This document shows, in pieces, positions 33,901 through 43,241 of a stretch of DNA of 64,000 nucleotides (within the stretch, counting starts at the first letter, position 1; each line of letters starts with the position of its first letter). The stretch comes from an uncultured Prevotellaceae bacterium (lineage in GTDB: Bacteria; Bacteroidota; Bacteroidia; Bacteroidales; Bacteroidaceae): positions 34,857 through 98,856 of the forward strand of contig CAMBDA010000005.1 in assembly GCA_945865175.1 (NCBI GenBank), in the 5' to 3' direction. The notes beneath the pieces are model-generated. The model was not told the DNA's origin. It did not search any database and was given only the letters and a program-made list of their open reading frames with translations. A program made the position numbers and the translations under genes.

Positions 33901-34619
33901 TCGATGTCCTTGACGACAAAATAGTCGCTGGTGCTGTGGTCCTTGGGCGCGAACTGCTCCACAACGGGGCCTTCGGCAAAGGCCACATTGTCCTTGTAGG
34001 CCGAGATGATATGATGGGGGTTCTCCTTGGTGGTCTTCTTGATCATCTGGAAGAGGCTGCTTTCCTTCTCTTCGCCGTCGATGATGAAGGTGCCGCCGAA
34101 AATCTTGTGGCGGCAGTGTTCGCTGTTGATTTGTGCAAAGCCGAACACTTCGCTGTCGGTGAGCTTGCGGCCCAACTGCTGTTCCACGTTGTGGAGGTAG
34201 GCAATCTCTTCGGGGCTGAGTGCCAGCCCTTCCTGCTCGTTATAGGATTCCAGGTCCTCGATGTGCTGGATGGGGGCAGGCTGGATGGGCGTGGTGAAGA
34301 TGTCCTGGTCCAGACCGTTGTAAAGCCTTTGCAGCATGGGGTCGTGCGCTGCATCAGGACCATCGGCAGGGAAATATTCCTCGATGCGTTCCACACCCTG
34401 GATGGCCATGTTCTGGGTGATTTCCACCGCATTGGTGCTCCATGGGGTAATCATTTCCCGGCGTGGGCCTACAAAATAGCCATCGATGTGGTCGGCCGTT
34501 TCTGCTGTGGCATTGCCATAAAGCCAACACAGTTTTTCTGTCTCTTCGCCGCTGAGCGCATGGTTGCTCGCTGTGGCGATAATGCTCTTTTGGGGAGTCT
34601 TAAAAAAGGTAATAGCCAT
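30903..34619 (-). CDS. purL: Phosphoribosylformylglycinamidine synthase (large single-chain PurL)
   Basis: 1,238 residues, the fused PurL/PurQ form. It makes FGAM from FGAR, glutamine and ATP in purine synthesis. Visible blocks: the PurS-like N-terminus, the synthase domains ([16 protein letters not shown]-like [46 protein letters not shown]) and the C-terminal glutaminase with [11 protein letters not shown] (Cys nucleophile) and VAHGEGKF. The frame is open up to 34661, but the -7 box at 34651-34658 shows that transcription starts downstream of that point; [10 protein letters not shown] (34619) is the normal N-terminus. Confidence 0.96.
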   Translation of the reverse strand: [1238 protein letters not shown]

Positions 34620-34650
34620 ATTTTGCTTTGCGTGTATGAATTCTTGCGTG

Positions 34651-34658
34651 CAAAGGTA
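34651..34658 (-). promoter_or_regulatory. -7 box for purL
   Basis: TACCTTTG on the minus strand, directly next to the T-tract of the preceding terminator. Confidence 0.7.
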
Positions 34659-34692
34659 CAAAAAAAGCCTCGGATATGATGCTATCCGAGGC
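34659..34692 (-). terminator. Terminator of the outer-membrane protein operon
   Basis: Perfect 10-bp stem GCCTCGGATA/TATCCGAGGC with a 6-nt loop, followed on the minus strand by TTTTTTT. Confidence 0.9.
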
Positions 34693-34732
34693 CATTATTT
34701 TTGGATTGTGTGAAAACTTTACCGTCAGGAGC

Positions 34733-36160
34733 TTATTTTCTGGATTTCCCCAGGGGATAGTTGATACCCATGCTGATGTTGGCGTGGCTGTTGAGCGGGA
34801 TAAACTGCTTGCTGAGTTTGCCCAGCAGATGGTCCATGCCCAGGAACAGGCTGAAGCCGCGTGGGTGGAGGTTGATGACCCATCCCATGCTGGTGCCTAC
34901 GGTGCCCACACCCAGGTTGGCGGATGCCTCGAACCACTTGCAGGGACTCACGGTAGCACCGATGCGTTCTTCGTTCCAGCTGTATACACCCTGGATGCGT
35001 GTGGAACTGAGGAAACCGAATTTCAACTTCTTGTACATGGGCAGGGCATATTCGACTGCCAGATTGAGCGTGGCACCCAGCATGCGTGCCTTGGAGGTGC
35101 TGCCGCCATCCTGCAGGCGGTAGAGGTCTTCCAGCTTGTCGCCCAGTTCGTCAATCTGGTCGTCCATCGATGTGCCGGGGCCGTCTTCCACCTGGATGTT
35201 GTTGAATCCTTCAAAGATGAAATCGTCACCATTGTTGGAGGCAGTGGCTACATTCTTCCATTTGATGAATCCCAGGTCAAGGATGGAGGCACTCACCTTC
35301 ATCCCGTCGAGCAAATCCTGTTTCCCGAGGTCCCATTCGGCACCTAAATCCAGTGCAAAGCCCATACCGCCGATGCCCGGGCTCTCCACATCCATGTTGT
35401 CAAAGTCGATTTGCTCATAGTATTCGCCTGGTCGCGACTTATATTCCTTGCGTTCGGGCTCGCCCCAGGTAAAGCCTTTCACGCCCACTTCCATGTTGGC
35501 CTTGGTGGCCAGTGTCCAACGGTTGGCATCCTGAAGGTTCATGTCCAGATTGTCCATCTTCATGCGTGCGTAGGCTCCACCGATAAGAATCTTTGCCTTG
35601 CCGCCCACACGCCAGGCTTCGTTCACCTGATGGCTGTGGCCCAAAGCAACTTCGGCCCATGCGGTTGCATCTACGCCCAGGTTGCTGAAGTTATAGTCGC
35701 GGTTTTCCAGTTTCTTGGTCAGAGAGAACAGCTCATAGGGGATGTTCATGCCCACGTTGGTGCGGATGCCCACGGTGACGGTGTTGTATCCCTTGAAGGC
35801 ATGGAATCCGAAACTGAGGAGGTCCCAGCGCAGGTCTGTGATCAGTTCGTTGTTGCTGCTGAATCCGCTCATGGCCTTGTCGTAGCTGATGTCGGGATGC
35901 AGATAGGTGGCCAATCCGTTACCGTTGGGGTTCTGCAGGAAGATGTCCTTCAGTTGCAGGTTGCCTTTCAGGCCCACGTTTAGGTTGCCAGGGAGAAAAG
36001 GCACGGAGAAATAGGAGTCGCGATCGTATTCTTGGGCAGGATTCAGTTCGTGGCCATAGGTGAATCCGTCCATGAAATAGGCACTGTTCAGGTTTTGTGC
36101 CTTGGCGCTGCCGCTCACACACAGGATGGCGGCTGCCAATGTATATTTGATGTGCTTCAT
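34733..36160 (-). CDS. DUF5723-family outer-membrane protein
   Basis: 475 residues with a signal peptide (MKHIKYTLAAAILCVSGSAKAQ). The rest is rich in alternating beta-strand patterns and glycine, ending in aromatic strands (GFSLFLGMDHLLG), typical of a Bacteroidota beta-barrel family of unknown function (DUF5723). Five more codons are open upstream of the chosen ATG. It follows the lipoprotein gene by 38 bp, shares its promoter and is closed by a strong terminator, so the two probably form a surface-protein pair. Confidence 0.75.
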   Translation of the reverse strand: MKHIKYTLAAAILCVSGSAKAQNLNSAYFMDGFTYGHELNPAQEYDRDSYFSVPFLPGNLNVGLKGNLQLKDIFLQNPNGNGLATYLHPDISYDKAMSGFSSNNELITDLRWDLLSFGFHAFKGYNTVTVGIRTNVGMNIPYELFSLTKKLENRDYNFSNLGVDATAWAEVALGHSHQVNEAWRVGGKAKILIGGAYARMKMDNLDMNLQDANRWTLATKANMEVGVKGFTWGEPERKEYKSRPGEYYEQIDFDNMDVESPGIGGMGFALDLGAEWDLGKQDLLDGMKVSASILDLGFIKWKNVATASNNGDDFIFEGFNNIQVEDGPGTSMDDQIDELGDKLEDLYRLQDGGSTSKARMLGATLNLAVEYALPMYKKLKFGFLSSTRIQGVYSWNEERIGATVSPCKWFEASANLGVGTVGTSMGWVINLHPRGFSLFLGMDHLLGKLSKQFIPLNSHANISMGINYPLGKSRK

Positions 36161-36198
36161 TGTGCTATGAATCATTTTGTAGGTGTGAGTAATGGGGG

Positions 36199-38121
36199 TC
36201 AGTTGGCATCATAGGTGACCTCGCCCTTGAGTGAGACCTTGATGTCGTGGATTTTGATGGCTGCCTTGCGATAGAGCGATTGGCCTTCCTGTCCCTTCAA
36301 ACGAGCCGTGTAGCGGATGCCGTCGAGTTGCTGTACGCCTTTTTTGCCGGCCAGGGCATCGTTGATGGTGTGGCCGTCTGCGGCCTTGATGCTAACCTTG
36401 AAGGGCTGGTTCTTCCCGCTCTTCTCTATCGAGATTCTGTCTACCACAAGTTGGGGGATGGCTTTGCCGTTGCGGTCGATGGGCTCAATGGTGAAGGTGA
36501 ATCCGGCTGGCAGGTCGTTGTCAATTTGTCCGCTCAGTTCGATACATTCGGCATTCACGTCCTCCAAGTCGTCCAGGTCCTTGGCCCAGTCATTCTCGGT
36601 GTCCTTGTACACCAGCAGAAAATTCTCTCCGAATGTGAGGGGCGCAAACACATCATAGTTGATGTCGATGTCATATGTTTTCGTAAGGTCGAAATCAGTG
36701 GCTTCTATTGTGCAAGGTGCCACATCCACATTGATTTGGTCGGGTATCTTGCGGATGAGGGCGGGGATGCTTCCTGTGGTAGCAAGATATGTGGCGTTCT
36801 CATAGCCTTCAGGCAGGGCCGAAGCCTTGTTGTCAGCCATGTAATAACAGTTTAAGCCTTGGTTCACCTTGATATTGTCGGCCACAACAGGGGTCGGGCA
36901 GGTGTTGGAGGTAAGGGTGAGTCCCGTTGCTATCTGTTCGGTCACCTGGCTGTTCACGTTGAGCAGCAGCAATGGGTTGTTGAGGTCGAGCACTACTTCC
37001 TCGTCGTTGAGGAAATCGGGAAGGTCGTCCAATTTGATGGGGTCTATGCGGTCTACATTGTGTGTGATGCTTCCCGAGAAGGTGGTCAGTACAATGTCTT
37101 TGTCCATTTCGGCCGAGCCTTCAATATTGATTTCTGCAGGAACCAGCGAGGTCAGGTCCTTGTTCTGGATAATCTGGTTCAGCTGGCTGATGTCCATGCT
37201 TGCAATCCTTTCCAGTTCGGCTTTTAATTCTTCTTCTTCAAAATCTTCTGTGAGGATGCGCACTGTACCTGTAAGTGAAAAGTCGCCTTGGAAGGTGGCA
37301 CTGTGCTTAGTGGGGTCGAAGGTGAATGCACCTCCCTCTTCCATTCCGCTGAAGGTGAGTTCCAACAGGAGACCGTCGCTGATGTACATGCCTTCCGTGT
37401 CTGTTGCTGGAGTGAGCTCGTAGGCAGGGGCGTTTTCTTTAGGTTTACATCCCTTGTTGTTGAACTTGCATTCTTTCACGTCTATTCCATCGGGGTATGT
37501 AAGCGTCAGGCCATCAAAGTGAATCTTTTGGATATAGTCGGGGAACCCGATGATATGAATCTGGAGAGTCGCCTTCAGGGTGTTGATGCCTACGCGGTCG
37601 ATGCGTATGATGTCGGCTGAAATGCCATTTGCCGTAGCTGGGCTGATGGCATAGCGAGCATCCTGTGGGTCTAACACGTATTCAAATTCTTGTTCGAAAT
37701 CAACGGTCTGTGGCCCGAAAGGCGTATCGATGCTGATTCTCAGACGCTTCACTTGCTGCAGTCCGCCGATAAGGTTCTTGAGGGGGACCGTGGTGTTGAA
37801 CGAACTGATGGCTGGCTTCTTGATGCGAATTTCAGCAATGTCGATGGGGTCTACGTTGGCCTCGCCCGATTGCTTGACGCAGAATACGGAATCTTTGGCA
37901 TTGTCATCCCAGACAAACTGTATGACTCCATCTTCCTTCAGGTCCATGAAGTTGCGCAGATAAATGGTGTCGGTGCTGCATGTGGGCAGTGTCAGATCGG
38001 TCTCAACGCCGAGCGTGTAGTCTACATCGTCCAGGTCGTAGCTGTTGTCGATGCAGGAGATGGCCATTCCCGCACCCAGGAGCAGGAGTGCCATCATTTT
38101 GAATCCAGACAGGTTTTTCAT
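36199..38121 (-). CDS. Large lipoprotein of unknown function
   Basis: 640 residues. The N-terminus MKNLSGFKMMALLLLGAGMAISC is a lipoprotein signal with lipobox ISC (Cys23), and the acidic residues after it (IDNSYDLDDVD) resemble the export signal of Bacteroidota surface lipoproteins. The remainder looks like several beta-rich domains, with repeated phrases such as PIDIAEIRIKKPAISSF and FTFDPTKHSATFQGDFSLTG. I recognise no catalytic motif. Its position upstream of a beta-barrel gene suggests a shared envelope role, but the function is unknown. Confidence 0.75.
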   Translation of the reverse strand: MKNLSGFKMMALLLLGAGMAISCIDNSYDLDDVDYTLGVETDLTLPTCSTDTIYLRNFMDLKEDGVIQFVWDDNAKDSVFCVKQSGEANVDPIDIAEIRIKKPAISSFNTTVPLKNLIGGLQQVKRLRISIDTPFGPQTVDFEQEFEYVLDPQDARYAISPATANGISADIIRIDRVGINTLKATLQIHIIGFPDYIQKIHFDGLTLTYPDGIDVKECKFNNKGCKPKENAPAYELTPATDTEGMYISDGLLLELTFSGMEEGGAFTFDPTKHSATFQGDFSLTGTVRILTEDFEEEELKAELERIASMDISQLNQIIQNKDLTSLVPAEINIEGSAEMDKDIVLTTFSGSITHNVDRIDPIKLDDLPDFLNDEEVVLDLNNPLLLLNVNSQVTEQIATGLTLTSNTCPTPVVADNIKVNQGLNCYYMADNKASALPEGYENATYLATTGSIPALIRKIPDQINVDVAPCTIEATDFDLTKTYDIDINYDVFAPLTFGENFLLVYKDTENDWAKDLDDLEDVNAECIELSGQIDNDLPAGFTFTIEPIDRNGKAIPQLVVDRISIEKSGKNQPFKVSIKAADGHTINDALAGKKGVQQLDGIRYTARLKGQEGQSLYRKAAIKIHDIKVSLKGEVTYDAN

Positions 38122-38180
38122 TTTTTTTCTTTTTTTATATTATCACTTTGCTTTATTGCGCTTTTTTGTCAATTATGGTG

Positions 38181-38188
38181 CAAAGTTA
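38181..38188 (-). promoter_or_regulatory. -7 box for the lipoprotein/DUF5723 operon
   Basis: TAACTTTG on the minus strand, 59 bp before the ATG; the flanks are very AT-rich. Confidence 0.6.
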
Positions 38189-38243
38189 TAAAAAAATGTA
38201 TAATTAAGAAAAAAAACAAGAATAAAAACAGCCTGTCTTTGTT

Positions 38244-39212
38244 TTATCGCATCATAAGTTTTTCAATTATTTGTGTGAGCTGTGGTATGGGCATTTGGAA
38301 CAACAGGTGTTCGTGGGGACCATCGGGCGAAGCCTCCCATGTGTTGGACCCATCGGGGTGTACGGTCATTTTACCTCGTTCGGTACGAAAATAAGGCGAT
38401 GCTCCACGCACAGCTACCAGTACGGCTGTCTGGTCCCAACTCATACGTCCAGCAGGGTCGTCTTGTGGCAGACACAAGGAGAATGCGTCTACAATGGGGC
38501 TTCCCTTGATACCGGACTCCACCAGCCGCTTGCCGGTGCGAATCTGCTCGCCAATGTCGAAATCGCTCAGCAGGATGGGCGTGGGCCATTGACTGAATAC
38601 AGTCTGCGAAGCTGCGGCATCAGCGTATACGTTGAATTCTCGGCCTTGGGGAACTTTTCCGGCCATTGATACCAGTTGCTTCACTTTTTTCTTTACCAGT
38701 TCTGTTCCGCTGAGCGGACTGAAAGCGTCGGGACCGGAGGCCAAAAGGGCACTCAGGTTGCTGAAGAATCCTACGGTCACGATGGTCACGCTATGGTCGG
38801 GTTGCTTGCTGAGTGTACGGCGGTACACGGCAACGGCATCTTCGCTCTGAGCCGTTGTGGGTGTCTGGTGAGGATAGTGCATGGGCAGGTAGTCGGTCCA
38901 TCGTGCTCCTGCATGCCAGGTGGTGAGGTTAGGCGCATCTTTGCGAGGTCCTCCGGTGGGGATGTCGGGACGGTTGCAATAGGTGTTGATGACCTCGATA
39001 CAGGGGACACAGGTAGGGCACTGGTTGGAGGATACGGTGGCCAGAATCCTGGCCTCACCGGAATCGGCCAGCGTGTGAAGAAGGGATAATGCCCCTACAT
39101 CGTCATAGTCGGGAGCCATGTCGGTATCGAAGATGATGCGGGCCGTATGACGGTTGGTGGCACAGCCTGTAGCCAATGACAGGAGCAAAAAGAGTGACAG
39201 GTACATTTTCAT
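38244..39212 (-). CDS. Nucleoside hydrolase-family lipoprotein
   Basis: 322 residues. A lipoprotein signal (LSLFLLLSLATGC) precedes a nucleoside hydrolase fold. The Ca-binding motif is RIIFDTDMAPDYDDVGAL, matching DxDxxxDD; VTIVTVGFFSNLSALL follows. A lipid-anchored location is unlike the cytoplasmic nucleoside hydrolases and suggests it cleaves ribosides or other N- or O-linked ribose outside the inner membrane. It lies 47 bp after the ClC gene on the same strand, so it may be the last gene of that operon. Confidence 0.8.
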   Translation of the reverse strand: MKMYLSLFLLLSLATGCATNRHTARIIFDTDMAPDYDDVGALSLLHTLADSGEARILATVSSNQCPTCVPCIEVINTYCNRPDIPTGGPRKDAPNLTTWHAGARWTDYLPMHYPHQTPTTAQSEDAVAVYRRTLSKQPDHSVTIVTVGFFSNLSALLASGPDAFSPLSGTELVKKKVKQLVSMAGKVPQGREFNVYADAAASQTVFSQWPTPILLSDFDIGEQIRTGKRLVESGIKGSPIVDAFSLCLPQDDPAGRMSWDQTAVLVAVRGASPYFRTERGKMTVHPDGSNTWEASPDGPHEHLLFQMPIPQLTQIIEKLMMR

Positions 39213-39259
39213 GATGATGGAATGGGTTTAAGGGTTTATTTGGAAACGTTGAATTATGG

Positions 39260-41047
39260 TCAGTCGGTGGAGTAGTCGGCCATCATCTGCCGGTATACGG
39301 CCAGGACATGACTCTTGCGGATAAAGCCTATGAACACATCATCGGCGTTTACAACAGGAAGCGTCCAGGCCCGTGTGCGGTCGAACATCCTTACAACCAC
39401 GTCCATGGAATCGTTGACCGACAGACGGGCTTCGGGCTCCTTCATCAGCTGGCTTACCCGAAACTCTCGGTACAGTTCGGTACGAAAGATGAGGTGGCGT
39501 ATGTCATCGAGATAAACAGCCCCAACGAGTTGCATCTGTCTGTTCACCACAGGGAACACCAGATTCTTGCTGCCTGCTGCCTGGGAGGCCACGTCGGCAA
39601 GGGTCATGTCGGGGAAGAGCACCTGGTCGTAGTGTTGGATGACACTGTCCATGCTCATAAGTGTGAGGATGGAACGGTCGGTATGGTGGGTGAGAAGGTC
39701 GCCCCGTTGTGCCAGTCGCATGGCATAGATGCTGTGAGGCTCGAACATCTTGATGGTGAGATAGGCAAACACGGCCACAATCATCAGGGGCATGAACAGC
39801 TGATAGCCACCAGTAAGTTCGGCTATCAGGAATACACCCGTAAGCGGGGCGTGCATCACACCGCTCATCAGGCCGCACATGCCCAGCATGGCAAAATTGC
39901 GTTCGGGCACCGAAAGGCCCAGCACATCATAGATGTTCCAGAGACGGCTGAACACAAATCCGGCCACACAGCCCAGAAACAGGCTGGGAGCAAAGATACC
40001 GCCGCATCCTCCACCACCATTGGTGGCAGTGGATGCAAAAACCTTGAACATGATGATGAGCACCAGATAGAGCAGGAGCAGATGAGCATGGCCGTAGAAG
40101 AGCGAACTGTTCATGGCGGTTATCCAGTCGGACTGCCCGTTGCCGTTGAGCAGCAGGTGGATGAGATCGTAACCTTCGCCATAGAGCGGAGGGAAGAGGT
40201 AGATGAGCAGACTGAGCATGATGCCTCCTACAGCCAACCGCGTGTAGGCCGACTTGATGTGCCGGAAGATGCCTTCCAGCCAGTTCATCGTGCGTGTGAA
40301 ATAGAGTGCCACAAGGCCGCAGGCAATTCCTAACAGCATGTAGGCGGGAATACGTGTCACCTGAAAGGGGTCCTGCAGATGAAATTCGAAGACAGGGGAT
40401 ATGCCTGAAACGGCAAAGGTGAGGCCGGCTGCCGTGACGGAACTTACCAGCAAGGGCAGGAGGCTGCTCATGGTGAGGTCGATCATCAGCACCTCGAGTA
40501 CGAACACCAATCCTGCGATGGGAGCCTTGAAGATGCCGGCCACAGCACCGGCTGCACCACAGCCCACCAGCAGCATCATCTGTTTGCCCGACAGGCAGAA
40601 CAATCGCCCCAGGTTGCTGCCGATGGCACTGCCTGTGAGCACGATGGGGGCTTCAGCTCCCACGCTTCCGCCAAAGCCAATGGTGATGGCACTGGCGGCA
40701 ATGCTGGTCCATGTGTTGTGAAGCTTTATCTTGCTTTGCTTGCGGGCAATGGCAAAGAGTATCTTGGTGACGCCATGGCCGATGTCGTCGCGAACCACGT
40801 AGTGTATGAAAAGCATGGTGAGGAAGATGCCCACCACGGGGTATACCAGATAAAGCCAGTTGGCTCCCGTCACGTTGAACTCCTGTGTGAGGAAGTGCTC
40901 TATCTGGCCGATGAGCCATTTCAGCAACAGACCAGCCAGCGCAGTGAAGATACCCACCAGAAAACTGATGATGAGGATGAACTGGTTGGCGGAAAGGTGT
41001 GCCCTTCGCCATTTGAGCACAATGGCCAGTAGGTTGCGTATGTTCAT
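39260..41047 (-). CDS. ClC-type chloride channel/transporter with CBS domains
   Basis: 595 residues. The membrane part has the ClC blocks SVGAEAPIVLTGSAIGSNLG (the gating-glutamate loop) and TATNGGGGCGGIFAPSLFLG, and MHAPLTGVFLIAELTGGY. The C-terminal ~140 residues form a CBS pair (SVIQHYDQVLFPDMTLADVA..., DSMDVVVRMFDRTRAWTLPVV). It moves chloride, possibly in exchange for protons. The ATG at 41047 overlaps the Sua5 stop (ATGA); the 28 further open codons upstream lie within the sua5 gene. Confidence 0.9.
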   Translation of the reverse strand: MNIRNLLAIVLKWRRAHLSANQFILIISFLVGIFTALAGLLLKWLIGQIEHFLTQEFNVTGANWLYLVYPVVGIFLTMLFIHYVVRDDIGHGVTKILFAIARKQSKIKLHNTWTSIAASAITIGFGGSVGAEAPIVLTGSAIGSNLGRLFCLSGKQMMLLVGCGAAGAVAGIFKAPIAGLVFVLEVLMIDLTMSSLLPLLVSSVTAAGLTFAVSGISPVFEFHLQDPFQVTRIPAYMLLGIACGLVALYFTRTMNWLEGIFRHIKSAYTRLAVGGIMLSLLIYLFPPLYGEGYDLIHLLLNGNGQSDWITAMNSSLFYGHAHLLLLYLVLIIMFKVFASTATNGGGGCGGIFAPSLFLGCVAGFVFSRLWNIYDVLGLSVPERNFAMLGMCGLMSGVMHAPLTGVFLIAELTGGYQLFMPLMIVAVFAYLTIKMFEPHSIYAMRLAQRGDLLTHHTDRSILTLMSMDSVIQHYDQVLFPDMTLADVASQAAGSKNLVFPVVNRQMQLVGAVYLDDIRHLIFRTELYREFRVSQLMKEPEARLSVNDSMDVVVRMFDRTRAWTLPVVNADDVFIGFIRKSHVLAVYRQMMADYSTD

Positions 41048-41622
41048 TTGCGGATAATTTGGATTTTCCCGTCCAGCTCCAGTTTGATGATTTGGCTGGG
41101 AGCCGACTTGGAGAGATCGTTTTGCCTGCATTTCATCACGTAGTCCACACCGACAATGATGTCAGGGCTGATTTCTGTGAAATTGGCCGGCGAAGGCTGG
41201 CCGCTGATATTGGCGCTGGTGCTCACGATGGCTTTCTGGAAACGGTAGCAGAGCTGTTTGCTGATGTTCTCACGGGTCACACGCATGCCTACGCTTCCAT
41301 CTTCCGCGATGAGGCTGGGTGCCAGATTCACGGCTCCGTCGAGGATGAGCGTCAGTGGCTTGTCGGCATACTCTATGAGGTCCCATGCCACATCGGGCAC
41401 ACGCCTCAGGTAGCGCTGCATGCGGTCGGCACTGTCCACGAGGCATATCATCGACTTACTCTCATCGCGCTGCTTGAGCGCGAAAATGCGCTGGACGGCC
41501 TCCTCGCGGCTTGCATCGCAACCAATTCCCCAGATGGTGTCGGTGGGGTAGAGGATGATGCCTCCTTTGCGAAGCGTCTCCACAGCTTGTCTGATGTCCT
41601 CTGCAATATCTTTCTGTGTCAT
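41044..41622 (-). CDS. L-threonylcarbamoyladenylate synthase (Sua5/YrdC family)
   Basis: 192 residues of the YrdC fold: GGIILYPTDTIWGIGCDA (substrate loop), FALKQRDESKSMICLV and PLTLIL, SVGMRVT, STSANISGQPS. It makes threonylcarbamoyl-AMP for the t6A37 modification of ANN-decoding tRNAs. Another tRNA-37 enzyme, MtaB, which acts on t6A, is encoded at 59.9 kb. Confidence 0.92.
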   Translation of the reverse strand: MTQKDIAEDIRQAVETLRKGGIILYPTDTIWGIGCDASREEAVQRIFALKQRDESKSMICLVDSADRMQRYLRRVPDVAWDLIEYADKPLTLILDGAVNLAPSLIAEDGSVGMRVTRENISKQLCYRFQKAIVSTSANISGQPSPANFTEISPDIIVGVDYVMKCRQNDLSKSAPSQIIKLELDGKIQIIRK

Positions 41623-41666
41623 GTCTTTTATACCTTAATTAATATATAGGCCTCTGCCGGGGATGC

Positions 41667-43241
41667 CTAGAATTCGCTTGTGAAATGGAAATTGATGTGC
41701 TCAAAGTCTTGCTGGGCCATGGAGAGCACATAGCCAGAGTCTGCCAGGAACACATCGCGCCCGTCGCGGTCCTTGGCCATATACTGGTACTTGCGCTTCT
41801 TGAAGTTCTCCATCTCCTGCTCATAGCCTGGCTGGCAGGCAATCCAGCAGGCCTTATAGAGATGGACCGGCTCCCATCTGCATTTGGCACCATATTCGTT
41901 TTCCAGACGGTACTGGATGACTTCGAACTGGAGCTGGCCCACTGTGCCGATGATTTTGCGTCCGTTGAACTGATTGACGAACAGCTGGGCCACGCCCTCG
42001 TCCATGAGCTGACTGATGCCTTTTTCCAGTTGCTTGGTCTTCATCGGGTCGGCATTTTCGATGTACTTGAACATCTCGGGCGAGAAAGAGGGAAGACCCC
42101 TGTAGTGGAGCTGTTCGCCTTCGGTCAGTGTGTCGCCAATCTTGAATATGCCGTTGTCGGGCAGACCTACGATATCGCCAGGCCAGGCCTCGTCGATGGT
42201 TTCTTTCCGCTGGGCCATGAACTGGGTGGGGCTGGAGAACCGTACGGTCTTGCCTGCCCTCACGTGGAGATAGGGCGCGTTGCGGACGAAACGTCCGGAG
42301 CATACCTTGCAAAAGGCAATGCACGAGCGATGGTTGGGGTCGATATTGGCTGTAATCTTGAAGATGAAACCAGAGAACTTGTCTTCTTCCGGAGATACGG
42401 TGCGCTCTTCTGCCACCGTGGGGCGCGGGAAGGGGGCAATCTGTACAAAACAGTCGAGCATCTCTTGTACACCAAAGTTGTTGAGTGCGGAACCGAAGAA
42501 TACGGGAGCGACTTCGGCATTGAGGTAGGTGTCTACGTTGAATTCCGGGTATACGCCTTCCACCAGTTCCAGGTCTTCACGCAGTTTTTCTGCGTCGGTC
42601 TCTCCTACATGTTCGTCGAGCTGCTGGCTGTCGATGTCTACCTCCACTTTCTCTGTCACCTTCTGCTTGTCGGGCGTAAAGAGATTGAGGTTGTGCTCAA
42701 ATATATTGTACACGCCCTTGAAGCGCATGCCTTGGTTGATGGGCCAGCTCAGTGGGCGCACCTTAATTTGGAGCTCCTCTTCCAGTTCGTCCAGTAGGTC
42801 GAAGGGGTCGCGACCTTCACGGTCCATTTTGTTCACAAAGATGATGACGGGAGTCTTCCTCATACGACATACGGTCATGAGCTTGCGTGTCTGGGCCTCC
42901 ACACCTTTGGCACTGTCCACTACGATGATGGCGCTGTCCACGGCTGTGAGCGTGCGGAAGGTGTCTTCGGCAAAATCCTGGTGACCAGGGGTGTCGAGAA
43001 TGTTCACCTTGTAGCCGTTATAGTCGAATTCCATTACGCTGGTGGTCACGCTGATACCACGCTGCTTCTCAATCTCCATCCAGTCGCTGGTGGCAGTTTT
43101 CTTGATTTTGTTGCTCTTGACAGCACCTGCCACCTGTATCTGGCCACCAAACAACAGAAGCTTCTCCGTGAGGGTGGTTTTGCCCGCGTCGGGATGCGAG
43201 ATGATGGCAAAGGTCCTTCTTCTTTCTATTTCCTGATTCAT
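41667..43241 (-). CDS. prfC: Peptide chain release factor 3
   Basis: 524 residues. GTPase motifs: [15 protein letters not shown] (G1), [16 protein letters not shown] (G3), [18 protein letters not shown] (G4). The C-terminal RF3 domains include [20 protein letters not shown]. It recycles RF1/RF2 after termination. Flanking genes on the same strand are 33 and 44 bp away. Confidence 0.95.
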   Translation of the reverse strand: MNQEIERRRTFAIISHPDAGKTTLTEKLLLFGGQIQVAGAVKSNKIKKTATSDWMEIEKQRGISVTTSVMEFDYNGYKVNILDTPGHQDFAEDTFRTLTAVDSAIIVVDSAKGVEAQTRKLMTVCRMRKTPVIIFVNKMDREGRDPFDLLDELEEELQIKVRPLSWPINQGMRFKGVYNIFEHNLNLFTPDKQKVTEKVEVDIDSQQLDEHVGETDAEKLREDLELVEGVYPEFNVDTYLNAEVAPVFFGSALNNFGVQEMLDCFVQIAPFPRPTVAEERTVSPEEDKFSGFIFKITANIDPNHRSCIAFCKVCSGRFVRNAPYLHVRAGKTVRFSSPTQFMAQRKETIDEAWPGDIVGLPDNGIFKIGDTLTEGEQLHYRGLPSFSPEMFKYIENADPMKTKQLEKGISQLMDEGVAQLFVNQFNGRKIIGTVGQLQFEVIQYRLENEYGAKCRWEPVHLYKACWIACQPGYEQEMENFKKRKYQYMAKDRDGRDVFLADSGYVLSMAQQDFEHINFHFTSEF

